Shown here one piece after another: positions 54,797 through 55,997 of a DNA stretch of 55,997 bases. Origin of the DNA: Alphaproteobacteria bacterium (GTDB lineage Bacteria; Pseudomonadota; Alphaproteobacteria; RF32; CAG-239). The notes beneath the pieces were generated by a model. The model did not search any database and was not told the origin of the DNA. It worked only from the letters and a program-made list of their open reading frames with translations. The stretch covers positions 1-55,997 of the forward strand of contig JAFSUB010000012.1 in assembly GCA_017445475.1 (NCBI GenBank), written 5' to 3'. The position numbers and the translations under genes are program-made. How positions within the stretch are numbered: the first letter of the stretch is position 1; each line of letters begins with the position of its first letter.

Positions 54797-55639
54797 TCAA
54801 AACGTATTTTTCTTTAAAAAACACACGCATTTTTCGATGAGCTGTTTGTTTTTGAAAATGTTGAAGTGCTTGTTTTCAATATAGGTTGAGGCTGTTCCGA
54901 AATCTTGGTGCTGAAGATCGCCCGGAATGTGGATTCCCTCATAGCGCTTGATGATGGGTTTTAAGATTTTATCGCGATATGTTTCGCAAAATATTAACCC
55001 GACGGGAATGCCGATCGGAAGTTTTTCAAGCAATCTGACATTGCCCACCGAACACTCTTTTAAGGCCGGTCCGAAAATGAAGTTGAAAATTTTATAGCGC
55101 GATAAAATGGTGCAGATGTCGCTGCCGAGATTTGTCGGATTAATCTCGATGATTTTTTCAATTTGAAATTTATTTTCGGCAAGATTTCTTTCTTTTAAGA
55201 GATAGCGTAACAAAATTGCCCCTGTGCCTTTGGCAATGAGGATTATGCTGTCAGCATCTTCTAAATGGGAAAGTAAAAAAGCAAGGTCGCTTGCATGCGC
55301 TTTCATCGATTTTTTTGTTGAAGGGTAGTTGATGGCAGCAACGTTAAATCCTTCTTTTTCAAGCGCTAAAGACAAAGGTTTGAAAATGTCTTTGCTTTGC
55401 GATAAGCCGTGAATCAATACGATAAGGGGCCCTTTCTGACGGGGGATTTCATACATTTCAATAAATTTCAAAAAAGCCTGACGGCACTCTTCAAAGGTGC
55501 CGCTTGCGCGCCGAATGTCAAAAGAATCAAGCAAACGATATTTTTTTGTGCGATAATGTCTTTGTATGCGCCATTTTTGGTAGTAAAAAACATCTTCCCA
55601 AAATTGTTTGCCGCCTAAGGTGAAAAATTGAAATGTCAT
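54797..55639 (-). CDS. Alpha/beta-hydrolase fold protein lacking the nucleophile
   Basis: A 280-residue protein with the alpha/beta-hydrolase pattern: strand LIVLIHGLSQSKD (oxyanion HG at residues 77-78), then the nucleophile elbow LIAKGTGAILL. In active enzymes the elbow is GxSxG, but here it reads A136-K-G138-T-G140, so the serine is replaced by glycine. A QHQDFG segment near the end may hold the acid/base histidine. It is therefore probably not a hydrolase, or uses another residue. No signal peptide or membrane helix is clear. It lies 78 bp upstream of the VirB6 operon in the same direction. Confidence 0.7.
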   Translation of the reverse strand: MTFQFFTLGGKQFWEDVFYYQKWRIQRHYRTKKYRLLDSFDIRRASGTFEECRQAFLKFIEMYEIPRQKGPLIVLIHGLSQSKDIFKPLSLALEKEGFNVAAINYPSTKKSMKAHASDLAFLLSHLEDADSIILIAKGTGAILLRYLLKERNLAENKFQIEKIIEINPTNLGSDICTILSRYKIFNFIFGPALKECSVGNVRLLEKLPIGIPVGLIFCETYRDKILKPIIKRYEGIHIPGDLQHQDFGTASTYIENKHFNIFKNKQLIEKCVCFLKKNTF

Positions 55640-55822
55640 CTGCTCATCTCCAAGTTCTTGTCTTTGTCGTTTAAAGCGAATCGATAAAAATATGCCCGAT
55701 TGCTTGGCTTATTGTAGTGCTTTAAGGTTAATAAAAAGGAAAGAAAAAAAGGGATGAGAAAAAAATAAAATCCTGAAAATTCAAAAAGATGGAAGAAAAA
55801 TGATTTTTTTTAAAAAAAAGTA
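55640..55822. other. A+T-rich gap without a gene
   Basis: This part of the 358-bp right-end gap holds long A-runs and T-runs, including an 8-base and a 9-base A-rich tract near 55735-55820. I see no credible ORF, tRNA or terminator here. It must contain the promoter for the hydrolase-fold gene, but I could not place one with confidence. Confidence 0.4.
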
Positions 55823-55851
55823 TTGACAGAGGGGAGGGGATGGACTATAAG
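55823..55851 (+). promoter_or_regulatory. Near-consensus promoter near the right end
   Basis: A perfect TTGACA (55823-55828), a 17-bp spacer and TATAAG (55846-55851, one mismatch from TATAAT). Transcription would start near 55858 and run off the window. This is the best sigma-70 match seen here. Confidence 0.75.
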
Positions 55852-55854
55852 CAC

Positions 55855-55910
55855 ATTCACCGGTTTTTAGAAGGGGACTTTTTGAGCCGGAGGTTATAGA
55901 ACAAGTGAAT
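55855..55910 (+). other. Structured 5' leader
   Basis: ATTCAC (55855-55860) and GTGAAT (55905-55910) can pair to close a stem. Inside it two CCGG stretches (55860-55863 and 55887-55890) can also pair. Downstream, gaggtctgt leads to an ATG at 55962 that opens a basic reading frame reaching its stop codon exactly at the window end (55997). The product is not identifiable. Confidence 0.4.
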
Positions 55911-55997
55911 AGGAAGAGGATATACAGGCAGCGTGCTTTAACAATAAAGAACGAGGTCTGTATGAAAAAAAGGAACCTGAAAAGAAATTCTTTATGA

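Overview
The window reads as a piece of chromosome from an alphaproteobacterium, probably a host-associated and fermentative one. This rests on recognisable families: a Gram-negative envelope core (bamA, bamE, lpxD, fabZ, tolQRA, tolB, OprB-like porin), AdhE, a zinc-free L33, and a run of VirB6-like type IV secretion proteins of the kind multiplied in Rickettsiales-type genomes. The closest lineage (for example a gut RF32-like group) is inference only; there is no rRNA gene here. Intergenic DNA is A+T-rich, many terminators sit on or over stop codons, and genes are tightly packed.

Layout, left to right. 1-4373 is an accessory stretch, more A+T-rich than the rest: a frameshifted DHH-like gene, a small cysteine protein and two unrecognised proteins, one with a KH RNA-binding motif and three internal repeats. 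4421-5557 is a carbohydrate-type porin and 5572-7656 is recG. A RhuM-Fic/Doc toxin-like gene (7803-8810) lies between two 47-bp direct repeats that contain the recG promoter. 8874-13284 holds an unknown gene, a cyclophilin, and a three-gene ATP-grasp / 7TM-transglutaminase-like / retropepsin-like set. Then follow tolB, two small genes, groEL-groES, two small membrane proteins, enolase, a dCMP-deaminase-like gene, an orphan LuxR-type regulator, a lipoprotein with a MORN/ankyrin repeat protein, and rpmG (24144-24311).

24368-44402 is mostly housekeeping on the minus strand: xerC, tolQRA, the pyrH-frr-uppS-cdsA-rseP-bamA-lpxD-fabZ envelope run (no dxr between cdsA and rseP), rpmF-plsX, yceD opposite bamE, and rpsB-tsf. 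Within it are an opacity-type outer membrane protein, a 260-bp patch of inverted repeats resembling a degenerate mobile element (38280-38542), adhE with an operator-like palindrome over its promoter, and a strong candidate for a structured regulatory RNA (42337-42491, minus strand) with its own promoter and terminator.

44667-54718 is the most unusual part: one minus-strand operon of five VirB6/TrbL-like ORFs. One carries a complete M23 peptidase domain, one is a predicted lipoprotein, and two look like halves of a single VirB6 protein, each with its own signal peptide. A two-HTH regulator with an S24-like tail lies at the 3' end. No other type IV secretion component (VirB4, B8-B11, D4) is in the window. 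The right edge holds an alpha/beta-hydrolase fold protein without its nucleophilic serine, and a near-consensus promoter with a structured leader running off the window.
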